Assembly: GCA_965221205.1 (NCBI GenBank)
Contig: OZ244870.1
Coordinates: 1,674,001-1,738,000 of the forward strand
DNA: 64,000 bases
Origin: CBDFMG01 sp965221205 [NCBI: bacterium]
Lineage (GTDB): Bacteria > SM23-31
Reading direction: 5' to 3'
In this document: positions 57,501 to 64,000 of the stretch, in pieces
Numbering within the stretch: position 1 is the stretch's first letter
Layout of the letters: every line of letters starts with the position of its first letter
Translations under genes and position numbers: made by a program
The notes under the pieces: model-generated
Database searches by the model: none
Seen by the model: the letters and a program-made list of their open reading frames with translations, nothing else
What the model was told of the DNA's origin: nothing

Positions 57501-58027
57501 TCAACTCTCCTGAATACCGCCGACGATTCAAGCCAATGCTCAGGATTGACTTCCCGCGCATCCCCGGGCCTGCTAGCCGGGACCTTTTCCAAGATATTAG
57601 TCACCGCGGGCGAGAACTCGTTGCCCTGCACTTGCTGGAATCTAGCACGTTAGACAAGCCCATCACTAATCTAACCGGACCAGTAAATAACGAGGTTGAG
57701 AAAGTCTCCTACTCCGACGAGACTGTCTGGCTCGACAAGGCGCAGACGTACGGTTTCAACGGTGTCCCCGAAGAGGTATGGAACTTCCACATCGGAGGCT
57801 ACCAGGTCTGCCACAAGTGGCTCAAGGACCGGAAGGGCCGCACGCTCTCGGACGATCACGTCGCCCACTACCAGAAGATCGTCGTCGCCCTGAACGAGAC
57901 CATCCGCATCATGGTCGAGATCGACGAGGTCATCGAGGCCCACGGTGGCTGGCCCGACGCGTTCCAGACCGGAGAGGCACCGAACCCGGCGACGATGAGT
58001 ACGGGGAAGCGCAGCGCGTCCACATGA
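54509..58027 (+). CDS. N6-adenine DNA methyltransferase with C-terminal target-recognition region
   Basis: The 1172-residue protein starts four bases after the helicase stop. After an alpha-helical N-terminus, the methyltransferase domain shows GVFYTPRPVVSYIVRSVDEL near 372, the SAM motif ILDPATGTGTFLVEAIDVIH near 433-452 and the catalytic IGNPPYSG near 563, the NPPY of N6-adenine enzymes. The rest (from about 740, DSSEVGDYYKW and onward) resembles target-recognition domains of type ISP (LlaBIII-like) enzymes. In those, nuclease, helicase, methyltransferase and recognition domains form one chain; here they are split into two proteins. It should methylate one strand of an asymmetric site in the host DNA. 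Confidence 0.9.
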   Translation: MPTNHRAALANIKRFDQLIAYLRDEMAWPIEGDDFDEMTFEYTAEELGIDVRNTAKIQEIKRLRPLASNQPWGIFFVKFEPKQLPVVALRRILGQVVVKKRASANSSERQAWAAEDLLFVSNYGEGDTRQISFAHFATPNDGRDLPTLKVLGWDNRDTALHLDAVTRELTEHLAWPDDEDNADAWREQWRSAFTLRHREVVTTSRDLSMRLAGLARAIRDRIQTSLAIETQNGRITKLMKAFQEALVHDLDADAFADMYAQTIAYGLLSARIADPRKKTADDFAGHMRTNPFLRDLMETFLQVGGRRAKATGEGIDFDELGVSEVVELLDNANMEAVIRDFGDRNPREDPVTHFYELFLKEYDAEKRMQRGVFYTPRPVVSYIVRSVDELLRTEFGLADGLADITTWGEMVQRCKNLKIPDGVSPDQDFVQILDPATGTGTFLVEAIDVIHGTLLKKWRAQGCRDSEMEALWNEYVPRHLLPRLHGYELLMAPYTIAHLKIGLKLYETGYRFGSGERARIFLTNALEPASITQMTLDFLPALAHEAEAVNEIKRKRRFTVVIGNPPYSGLSSNIGPWIDGLLKGRLPDGTATASYYHVDGEPLGERKVWLQDDYVKFMRLSQWLLDGTGVGVHGYISNHGYLDNPTFRGMRFCLMRAFDRIDVLDLHGNLKKREVAPDGGRDVNVFDIQQGVAIGLFAKLVDPDAVIDLCPVRHVDAYGDRQTKYARLLAETAGSTAWKELNATEPFYLFTPFDSSEVGDYYKWKRINEVMPVSVTGIVTARDHFVIDFERAPLLERMAVLRDGSVPDDIIRRKYFSGKGSKKYLLGDSRGWKLSEARRRIQSDAEWDRRCTTIYYRPFDARQIYYVPWMVDWPRTEAMPHMLAGQNLALITSRMTKGEVFRHAQVTRNIAEVICMSPKTSNNGFVFPIYLYPGVGKADQRMLNPWVPGKRGRRPNLDPAFVLLLEQSTSLTFVSDQRSGREESFGPECVLGYIYAVLNSPEYRRRFKPMLRIDFPRIPGPASRDLFQDISHRGRELVALHLLESSTLDKPITNLTGPVNNEVEKVSYSDETVWLDKAQTYGFNGVPEEVWNFHIGGYQVCHKWLKDRKGRTLSDDHVAHYQKIVVALNETIRIMVEIDEVIEAHGGWPDAFQTGEAPNPATMSTGKRSAST

Positions 58028-58060
58028 CAGAATGGTAGCGTTGAATGTCCGATCTTCACG

Positions 58061-58385
58061 ATGGCAAACCAGAAGCAGCATCACTATGTCTCGAGGTTCT
58101 ATTTGGATCGATTTGCGGATCCGGTAGGCCACGTTTGGGCGTACGACAAGTCAACCGATCTGGTGTTCTGTGGACGCCCGGAGACGCTCGGAAGGGAAAG
58201 CGGCTTCTACGAAGCTCCGTTTCTTCAAGGCACAGCAGTAGAACCGGAGTTCCTGGAACGAGAACTTGCTAGGCTTGAATCGGAAGCGGCAAGAATTACA
58301 TCCTCTTGGATCAGGCTAATCGAAGCTGGCGGCAGGATCGTCACGATCTCGGAGATCGACCGGAAGAACGATCGCCACTTACATC
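58061..58385 (+). pseudogene. DUF4238 protein, truncated at island edge
   Basis: The start MANQKQHHYVSRFYLDRFAD with VGHVWAYDKSTDLVFC and FLERELARLESEAARI is the beginning of a DUF4238 protein, a family common beside defence genes and of unknown function. The sequence leaves the family at about 58380, where Kir-channel sequence takes over in a different frame. It is therefore about 105 of an expected 270-300 residues. It lies 34 bases after the methyltransferase gene and was probably the last gene of the island. Confidence 0.82.
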
Positions 58386-58815
58386 TTCAGAATTGCCAAT
58401 GGACGCAAAAACCAGCTCATTGAAGTGAGTTCAAAGCTCTTGTTTTCTCTTGTTGAAAAATCTGGAAAAAAGAAAACAAGACGGTATTACCTTCTTGATC
58501 TTCAATTGGATAAAATTGTATTTCTCCCGCTTCACTGGACGATCGTGTACCCAAATTGATAAAGAAAGCACGATCTACGGTTTAACCGAGACAGATTTGC
58601 GAAACTCGGAAGCAGAGTTTATGATACAAATAACAGCAATTGACGACACTTTTTCACAGACAGTACACACACATTCTTCATACCGGTATGATGAGGTTAA
58701 ATGGGATTATAAATTTGCCGATATGTTTCATGAATTTAAAAATGGAGTAATCAGTGTAGACTTAAAAAAGATTCATGAACTTGTTCCATCTGATGAAATT
58801 AAAAAGGAAGAATGA
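58386..58815 (+). pseudogene. 3 prime remnant of a Kir-type inward-rectifier K+ channel
   Basis: Beginning at the island edge, the frame FRIANGRKNQLIEVSSKLLF followed by RRYYLLDLQLDKIVFLPLHW is the cytoplasmic beta-sandwich domain of prokaryotic Kir channels. A frameshift near 58545 leads to DKESTIYGLTETDLRNSEAE, MIQITAIDDTFSQTVHTHSS and YRYDEVKWDYKFADMF, equally diagnostic. It ends at 58815. The pore and both membrane helices are absent and would be expected between this part and the remnant at 47089. Confidence 0.85.
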
Positions 58816-58948
58816 GATTAATCCCTTATTGCACGAATGGTTAAATACAAGACCAAAGAGATATACGTATTTTACTACCTGACAGGTTAGCGGCAAAGAG
58901 CTAAAAGTCGAGACTGGGCACACAAATTCTCATCAAGGAGCAAAAAGC

Positions 58949-59500
58949 ATGAAAAATTCAATGTGTATACTGTTGCTAATTTTAGTAATACCATTGAATG
59001 GTGTCGCTGAGAGTACCAATCTACTAAATAAGACAGTTTACGATTCTACTAATCAGGAAATTGATATCCGCGCCCAAATTAACAAAGAGCTTTGGAAACC
59101 TATCATAAAATCCGTTTTAGAATCAGATTACGAAACTCATGCTGCCTGTTACCACCCCTCAGCAGTTGTGGTCATGGAAATGAATAATCAAAGTATGACC
59201 GGAAAGCAGTGGCTTGAAAATGTAAAAATTGACTTTGAAAAACAAAAAGATGCCCCAAAAACTACATATTTGAAATTTCGATTCGATAAAAGAATTTACA
59301 GCAGCAATACAGCGTTCGAGACCGGGATATATTCATATAGCGCGGTCGACAAAAATGGTATAAGGCGTACAAATTATACCTATTTTGAAAGTCTTTCTGT
59401 CCGGGAAAATGGGAAATGGCAAATCATCATGGAAAATCAAAAAAAGAGGGCTACCCTAAGAGACTGGGAAAACTCTGGAAAAGCGGGCGAAGTAGAATAG
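58949..59500 (+). CDS. Secreted NTF2-like (SnoaL/DUF4440-type) protein
   Basis: The 183-residue protein has a signal peptide (MKNSMCILLLILVIPLNGVA) and an NTF2-like cone fold. The pattern is WKPIIKSVLESDYETHAACY, HPSAVVVMEMN, KFRFDKRIYSSNTAFETGIY and TYFESLSVRENGKWQIIMEN, matching DUF4440/SnoaL-type proteins. Exported members bind small ligands or act as simple enzymes, usually unknown. AAGGAGC precedes ATG 58949. It has no close neighbours on the same transcript. Confidence 0.75.
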   Translation: MKNSMCILLLILVIPLNGVAESTNLLNKTVYDSTNQEIDIRAQINKELWKPIIKSVLESDYETHAACYHPSAVVVMEMNNQSMTGKQWLENVKIDFEKQKDAPKTTYLKFRFDKRIYSSNTAFETGIYSYSAVDKNGIRRTNYTYFESLSVRENGKWQIIMENQKKRATLRDWENSGKAGEVE

Positions 59501-59635
59501 TCTGAAATCTTCATTGAACATGCGATTTACAAAATCAATTGTGATGTTTCATAGCCTGAGAATTGAATAAATTACTGTTTTTCATGTATTTATCTCAGGT
59601 GATTTGATTCAATCATGAAAAAGGAATCATAACGT

Positions 59636-59989
59636 ATGTAATCAAGCGCAACTACAGTTGAACAATATTTGTCCGAGCTACCTGCTGACCGTCGAGAAGC
59701 GATGAATTGGAGTCTGATCACATACCAAGTGCCGCTGGAAACATATCCCGATACTTACAATGGGAAGCTGCTCATGTACGCGGCACTCGCTTCACAGAAA
59801 AACCATATTGTGCAACAGGTAAGAAATATGATGCTGGAAAATCGTGTGTACGTTTCAAAAAGCTGGACGATCTTCCTCTGCAGTTATAGCATTGTTTGGA
59901 ATAGAGGAATTTATCAGACGAGTGAAAGATGTGCACACTATTCGAAAGAGCAGACATGTGTGACCTTATTGAAGATTCTACGAGAATGA
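59636..59989 (+). pseudogene. DUF1801 protein, broken
   Basis: ATG 59636 is followed at once by TAA, after which SSATTVEQYLSELPADRREA continues in frame. A deletion or shift near 59705 joins MNWSLITYQVPLETYPDTYN, then GKLLMYAALASQKNHI, and another shift leads to GKKYDAGKSCVRFKKLDDLP. These are the consecutive parts of the DUF1801 family (YdhG-like, iron-chaperone fold), with stretches missing between them. The gene is inactive. Confidence 0.78.
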
Positions 59990-60215
59990 TCGTATTGCCA
60001 AATCTGTGTGGTATATACATCAACCAGTGACCCAATACCTTTTCAGATATTCTTATGTTATACGTAAATATTGAATAAAAAATGAGCCGAAGACCGTGTA
60101 TTCCTTCCTTTGTCACCTGAATTTTAAACTTGGAAGTTTACCCGATGAAATGTATCATTCACAGAAGAAGATTGTGAACAAAAAGTATCCTGATTATTAA
60201 TATGAGAAGAAAGCT

Positions 60216-61625
60216 ATGATAACTCGAATTATAATATTATTAATTTCTATAATGTTCACAGTACCTTTTGCCAATGCTCAACCGGGTGTGCATACGTCAA
60301 AGACCGGTGGGGAAGTACTTCGCTTGATTCGCAATGAAAAACTTGACCTGATTTTACCGGAAGCCATGCGTGATAATAATGTAGATATGTGGATTCATGT
60401 CACTCGTGAGGGAGATCCTGATCCGCTTGAGTATGAATTTGGATCAATGGATGGTTATTTGATTTTTACCGATCGGGGAGACAGAATTGAACGTGCCATG
60501 TTTGGAGGAGTATTCGGCGGAAGCGGTGCTGTTGAAAATATTGACGTTCGAGGTTCTATTGACGTTGCAAGAGCTATTTCCGGATATGATTATGGCAATG
60601 TGGATTTTTCGGTCTACGATGAAATAACAGAATTTGTTACCGAACGCGATCCTCAAACGATTGCTGTCAACTTTTCTGATTGGCTTGCAGTCGCAGACGG
60701 GATTTCGTATACACAATATCTGAAATTAGAAAAAATTCTAGGACCGAAATATTCTCAGAGAATTGTCTCAGCAGAAAGACTTATAACAGATTTCCGTTCA
60801 AGAAGAATTCTCAGAGAAGTTACTGCGCAGACGAATGCATTAGAGATGAATCGCCAGATTATGGCACACGTTGTATCTCGCATCAAACCGGGTATGACAA
60901 CGATCGAAGATGTTGGTTGGATGGCTCGTGAAGAGGCATATAAACGGGGTTTAACAGGATATAGTACTCGGGCAAACGGTGGTGGTGTACTCTACTCAGC
61001 TGTTTCAGATGAATCGGAGACAAATTCTTCCCAATACGTGTTAAAGCCCGGTGATTTTTTCGCCTATAATAATGGACTCGAATATATGGACTTCGGAATC
61101 GACACAAAATTTCATGTTTATATATGTAGAGAAGGAGAAACACGTGTTCCCGAAAGTTTACAATATGCTTACGATAAGGCGATAGCGGGTCAATGGATTA
61201 TGCGGCCACATGTTAGAGTCGGAATGACTGCGGGGGAATCCTTGGAAGCAATAGTCAAAGCCATGGAGGGTGCAGGATATATCTATACACCGTTTACTGA
61301 TATCGGCTCAGAAGACGATAAAATTGTTCGAAGAGCGCTTGCAAATACCGACAAGTCCGGTTTTTCCGTTGATCTCCATGTTCAGGGCAATAATGGCGGT
61401 TCATTAGTAACAATCGGACCTTCTATGGCACCATTTCGGCGAGACCGGGACCATCTGGTGATCCAGGAAAATCACATTTTTGCATACGAATATATGGTTC
61501 ATACGAATCTTCCTGAGAGGCCCGGCAATCCAATTTCCATTAATATTTCAAATCCGCAAATAGTATCGAGCCGGGGGATTGAATGGCTCCAGCCACCGAA
61601 TGAGGAAATTGTAGTAATCCACTGA
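60216..61625 (+). CDS. Secreted M24-peptidase-like protein lacking three metal ligands
   Basis: This 469-residue protein (signal peptide 1-21, ending ANA) is a paralogue of the one at 45392 and aligns throughout (VLRLIRNEKLDLILPEAM, VDMWIHVTREGDPDPL, ERLITDFRSRRILREV). Of the five M24 metal ligands, the first Asp is Asn (FFAYNNGLEY), the second is kept (GIDTKFHVYI), the LGHDVG His is lost (NNGGSLVTIGPS), Glu425 is kept (FAYEYMVH) and the last Glu is Ser (SINISNPQIV). It should not bind two metals and is probably a pseudoenzyme. It lies 334 bp upstream of a cadherin-like gene, its likely functional partner. Confidence 0.85.
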   Translation: MITRIIILLISIMFTVPFANAQPGVHTSKTGGEVLRLIRNEKLDLILPEAMRDNNVDMWIHVTREGDPDPLEYEFGSMDGYLIFTDRGDRIERAMFGGVFGGSGAVENIDVRGSIDVARAISGYDYGNVDFSVYDEITEFVTERDPQTIAVNFSDWLAVADGISYTQYLKLEKILGPKYSQRIVSAERLITDFRSRRILREVTAQTNALEMNRQIMAHVVSRIKPGMTTIEDVGWMAREEAYKRGLTGYSTRANGGGVLYSAVSDESETNSSQYVLKPGDFFAYNNGLEYMDFGIDTKFHVYICREGETRVPESLQYAYDKAIAGQWIMRPHVRVGMTAGESLEAIVKAMEGAGYIYTPFTDIGSEDDKIVRRALANTDKSGFSVDLHVQGNNGGSLVTIGPSMAPFRRDRDHLVIQENHIFAYEYMVHTNLPERPGNPISINISNPQIVSSRGIEWLQPPNEEIVVIH

Positions 61626-61959
61626 ATTTAATGCAGTTCAAAAAGAATCAGACCAATCTACAATTTGGTTTTTGTTTACAAAATACGGATGATACTACAA
61701 AATAGCCCGGAATGATTTCCTTCGGAGCTATTTACAGCCGAGTTGTACGATTTGCCAACATTTATGTTTATTGTTGTGCAACAGATATTAAGAACCGGGT
61801 TTGGATTTTTTGTTGCTGTTCAACTGTCCGAGTGATAAATATATTTCTGTTTGTTAATAGATGGATTTCTTGCTACATTTTTGTACATATTGCCTCATTA
61901 TATACAATGATTTCAGCCGTTTGTTAAGTCATTAATTTTTATGCCAAAGGAGGCATACA
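61626..61959. other. Intergenic region between M24-like and cadherin-like genes
   Basis: This gap holds no gene that I can support. AAATAGC at 61701 and GCTATTT at 61727 could form a weak hairpin. The ribosome site AAAGGAGG of the next gene lies at its right end, at about 61946-61953. Confidence 0.4.
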
Positions 61960-63057
61960 ATGCGTGAAGAACATATCTTTTCCAGAGTAATACTTTTCGT
62001 ACTTTTGTTTCTGTTCACGACCCCGTTCGGCGACGCAAGCTATGCGCAGAAGCCTATCGTCACCGACGAATTCGACCGCTTTCTGGTGACCAGGACGACA
62101 AAAATTGGCGAGGTTGTCGGAAAGATTGAACTCGTATTCCCGAATGAGAAGAAGACCACCTGGAGCTTGGTACCGCCGATACCCGGAGGCGACCGTAGAC
62201 GTTATCTGAAGGAAGGTCAGCTTGACGCAACGAAAATCGTCGAGATCGATGCCGACACCGGCGAGTTGAGTCTGAAGGCACAGCCCCCCGAAAATCCGGC
62301 TCACTATTACGCAGAGGTTCGCGCGACGAACAGCGACGGGTTCATGGAGCAAGTTCTTATCATCATCGCGCTCCCGGAGACGCCTAAACGTGAAAATGCT
62401 CTTGACATTTTTACACAGCGTAGAGAAGCATTAAGTATGAGCTTGTTTGCAACAAAAACCTTGGATCCAGAAAAATTCGAGTATGCAGTGAAGGTTGCCG
62501 ATGCTCTGCTATCCAAGGACAGAAGAGGATCGGGAAAGATCACCGAGTACCTTAAAAAAAGTAATGCTACCATGACTATGTTCAAAGACTTCGAGGAGCG
62601 TAACACTTCGATCGGTTTTTATATGCACAGCCGGAACCTGGGAATAAAGCCTAAAGGCCTCACCGGAGAAGGGATCATCCCCGACTATTTTCGGCTTGGT
62701 GGACCGGCAAACCTGCGCCGCGATGAGTCTGTTGAGGAGATCGCCCATCTGATTCACAGCGGCGGCATCATGGAAGCTTATCCGGGTGTCCAGCAACGGC
62801 TTGATGCAGCAGTGATAAAAGCTATGGAAAAGGGTTTTTACCGTCCGCAGGATGGTTTGCCAGCCGACTCTTTCAGTCATGAATATCTCATTCTTGGCCT
62901 TCAAATTCATTTCGGTGGCTTTGGACGGCGTTCTTTCCACGGTTTACCTCTCACGCCTGGGAACTTTAAAACATTAGACTCCGAACTGTATGATATCATC
63001 TCATTTTTATTCCCAACCCGGGATGAGTTCTTCAAGGAGATGGGGTGGGAAGAATGA
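61960..63057 (+). CDS. Secreted cadherin-like protein with conserved EEIxHLIHSGG region, copy 2
   Basis: The 365-residue protein has AAAGGAGG before its ATG and a signal peptide ending near residue 29 (ASYA). It matches the protein at 37557 along its whole length. The cadherin-like domain again shows IVEIDADTGELSLKA and YAEVRATNSDGF. The C-terminal domain has SVEEIAHLIHSGGIM, YPGVQQRLDAA, GFYRPQDGLPADSFSHEYL and FLFPTRDEFFKEMGWE. Residues identical in both copies and likely important are the Glu-Glu/His/His of EEIxHLIH and the His-Glu of SHEYL. Function unknown; extracellular or periplasmic. It ends just before a long hairpin. Confidence 0.76.
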   Translation: MREEHIFSRVILFVLLFLFTTPFGDASYAQKPIVTDEFDRFLVTRTTKIGEVVGKIELVFPNEKKTTWSLVPPIPGGDRRRYLKEGQLDATKIVEIDADTGELSLKAQPPENPAHYYAEVRATNSDGFMEQVLIIIALPETPKRENALDIFTQRREALSMSLFATKTLDPEKFEYAVKVADALLSKDRRGSGKITEYLKKSNATMTMFKDFEERNTSIGFYMHSRNLGIKPKGLTGEGIIPDYFRLGGPANLRRDESVEEIAHLIHSGGIMEAYPGVQQRLDAAVIKAMEKGFYRPQDGLPADSFSHEYLILGLQIHFGGFGRRSFHGLPLTPGNFKTLDSELYDIISFLFPTRDEFFKEMGWEE

Positions 63058-63107
63058 TCTTGGGCACAATGCGTGCACAATGCGTGGATGTTAGATAATG
63101 GATGAAT

Positions 63108-63146
63108 AGTAGACATGGCCGTCATTTCGTGATGGCCATGTCTACT
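63108..63146. terminator. Long inverted repeat after cadherin-like gene
   Basis: AGTAGACATGGCCGTCA pairs with TGATGGCCATGTCTACT with one mismatch around a five-base loop. There is no T run, so it may be a processing or regulatory hairpin rather than a rho-independent terminator, but it lies between convergent genes. Confidence 0.6.
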
Positions 63147-63223
63147 TAACGAGTAAATACAGTGCAATTCCAAAGACTCATTGAACGTAATTTATATGCT
63201 CGGGCTGTACGAATTGCGAACTT

Positions 63224-64000
63224 TTATTTAATGAGAATCAGCTCTTTTTGCGGTGGAGATAAATACTCGACTCCACTCTCTGTTGCAATTGCCTGCTCAT
63301 GATTCCAAAATAATAAATATTGGTCTTCGCGATTGTTGGATGTGGGTGACGGCATATAGAAAAAATATTCTAAAACAAAGTGGTGATTGGGTGAAAGTGG
63401 TATGTCAAAAGTCCAATCCGGACCGAGAGAACCAATTCTGGGGCCTAAATAAATATCGTGCTTCCTCTCCTGGGCTCCTTTTCCCTTGCCATGGCAGTCG
63501 ATAGCAAGCTGGGTTTTTGCAGGATCATAACCTGCTGAAAAAACGGGGAAATTGTTCTTTGGCTGAACCATATGGATCATGTTATTCCTAATAATAATTC
63601 CTGCCTCCTTAAATTTCCGCGTGTAGTCTTTAATTATTTCACGAGGAGTTAGTCCCGCCTTGATGGTTTCCGCCAATATCTTGTCGATTTTCAGATATTC
63701 TGCCCAGAGTTTTTTGATTTCCGGAGGCGGTTCTGTTTCTCCTTTCCGAAGTACATAAGCGAACATTCCCTGGCTAGGTGCTGCAAGGATATCACCTCCC
63801 TGGACCACACTGTTTTCCCAGCCTGCACTCCTTCCCCTTTGTGACAGTCCTGTGCTCATCCGGCGAAAGGCAGTTACTCCTTCCCCGCGAGCTTTTGTTA
63901 CTCCCGGTACGACTTCGGCAAAAGCTTTCTTCACACGTTCAAGTTCGTCCTGACGCATTTTCTTGAGCAGTTCGATTTCGCTTGGCACCGGAGTTATCTG
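63224..64000 (-). CDS. M24-peptidase-like protein, C-terminal part (cut by window edge)
   Basis: The frame is open to the right edge of the window, so the start lies outside; a GTG at 63988 is not needed. The readable 258 residues resemble the second half of the M24-like proteins: SEIELLKKMRQDELERVKKA, VTAFRRMSTGLSQRG, GMFAYVLRKGETEPPPEI, LTPREIIKDYTRKFKEAGI and the closing ESGVEYLSPPQKELILIK. At the first metal-ligand positions it has GGDILAAPSQGMFAYVL, with both Asp missing. CHGKGKGAQER replaces the His region. It is another likely pseudoenzyme of this cluster, convergent to the cadherin-like gene. Confidence 0.72.
   Translation of the reverse strand, partial: QITPVPSEIELLKKMRQDELERVKKAFAEVVPGVTKARGEGVTAFRRMSTGLSQRGRSAGWENSVVQGGDILAAPSQGMFAYVLRKGETEPPPEIKKLWAEYLKIDKILAETIKAGLTPREIIKDYTRKFKEAGIIIRNNMIHMVQPKNNFPVFSAGYDPAKTQLAIDCHGKGKGAQERKHDIYLGPRIGSLGPDWTFDIPLSPNHHFVLEYFFYMPSPTSNNREDQYLLFWNHEQAIATESGVEYLSPPQKELILIK

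Noticed and set aside
1-64000. CRISPR arrays, tRNA and rRNA genes
   Set aside because: I found no regularly spaced repeats and no cloverleaf or rRNA-like stretch; the only repeats are IS ends, hairpins and the helicase 5 prime duplicate.

Overview
The window reads as chromosome of a Gram-negative bacterium of uncertain affiliation. The backbone is AT-rich, with Sec and lipoprotein signal peptides and recognisable purine-rich ribosome binding sites (for example GGAGG before 37557 and 45392), which argues against typical Bacteroidota. PD40 propeller lipoproteins, sulfatase-modifying-factor (FGE) relics, cadherin-like secreted proteins and prokaryotic K+ channels would fit an FCB-type or Poribacteria-like lineage. 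This is inference only: no rRNA or other taxonomic marker is present.

The most obvious general feature is gene decay. At least fifteen loci are recognisable families broken by frameshifts, nonsense codons or deletions: pyruvate kinase, sirtuin, a voltage-gated K+ channel, a class III aminotransferase, an FGE-domain protein, PD40 lipoproteins, a ZIP transporter, methyltransferases, an M24 peptidase, SlyD, a Kir channel and a DUF1801 protein. They sit beside intact genes such as tag, aldehyde dehydrogenase, acetolactate synthase, pheA, aroF, tnaA, an aldo/keto reductase and a cold shock gene. Large deletions and a decayed IS copy argue that much of this is genuine genome erosion, although read errors could account for some single-base lesions.

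Layout. 1-12.6 kb: metabolic genes and relics, with an IS1595-like element (1631-2601) and an aromatic amino acid block (pheA, aroF). 12.8-18.7 kb: a three-gene TerB-domain / DUF2791 P-loop ATPase / Lhr-like helicase module that resembles parts of BREX-type defence; its ATPase gene is broken. 18.8-32.4 kb: aminotransferase relic, tryptophanase, FGE relic, four tandem PD40 propeller genes and assorted small genes. 32.5-47 kb: secreted M24-peptidase-like proteins, a secreted cadherin-like protein, a DUF6282 hydrolase, and a GC-rich 4.3 kb segment (38680-42980) that is a circularly permuted IS3-family element carrying a HEPN-like/zinc-ribbon gene and other fragments. 47.2-58.4 kb: a GC-rich defence island inserted in a Kir channel gene. 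It is one operon of six intact genes: Septu-like ATPase and HNH nuclease, a SpeD-like protein, a DUF3326 protein, a PLD-helicase, and an N6-adenine methyltransferase. A DUF4238 fragment follows. 58.9-64 kb: an NTF2-like protein, a second M24-like/cadherin-like pair and a further M24-like gene cut by the window edge.

Working together: the six-gene island is probably a restriction/abortive-defence locus in which PLD-helicase and methyltransferase form a split single-chain-type restriction system, while ATPase/HNH form a Septu-like pair. The SpeD-like/DUF3326 pair placed between them has no role that I know of and is the best candidate for something new. The secreted M24-like and cadherin-like paralogues form a second, host-specific family cluster in which M24 metal ligands are lost step by step.
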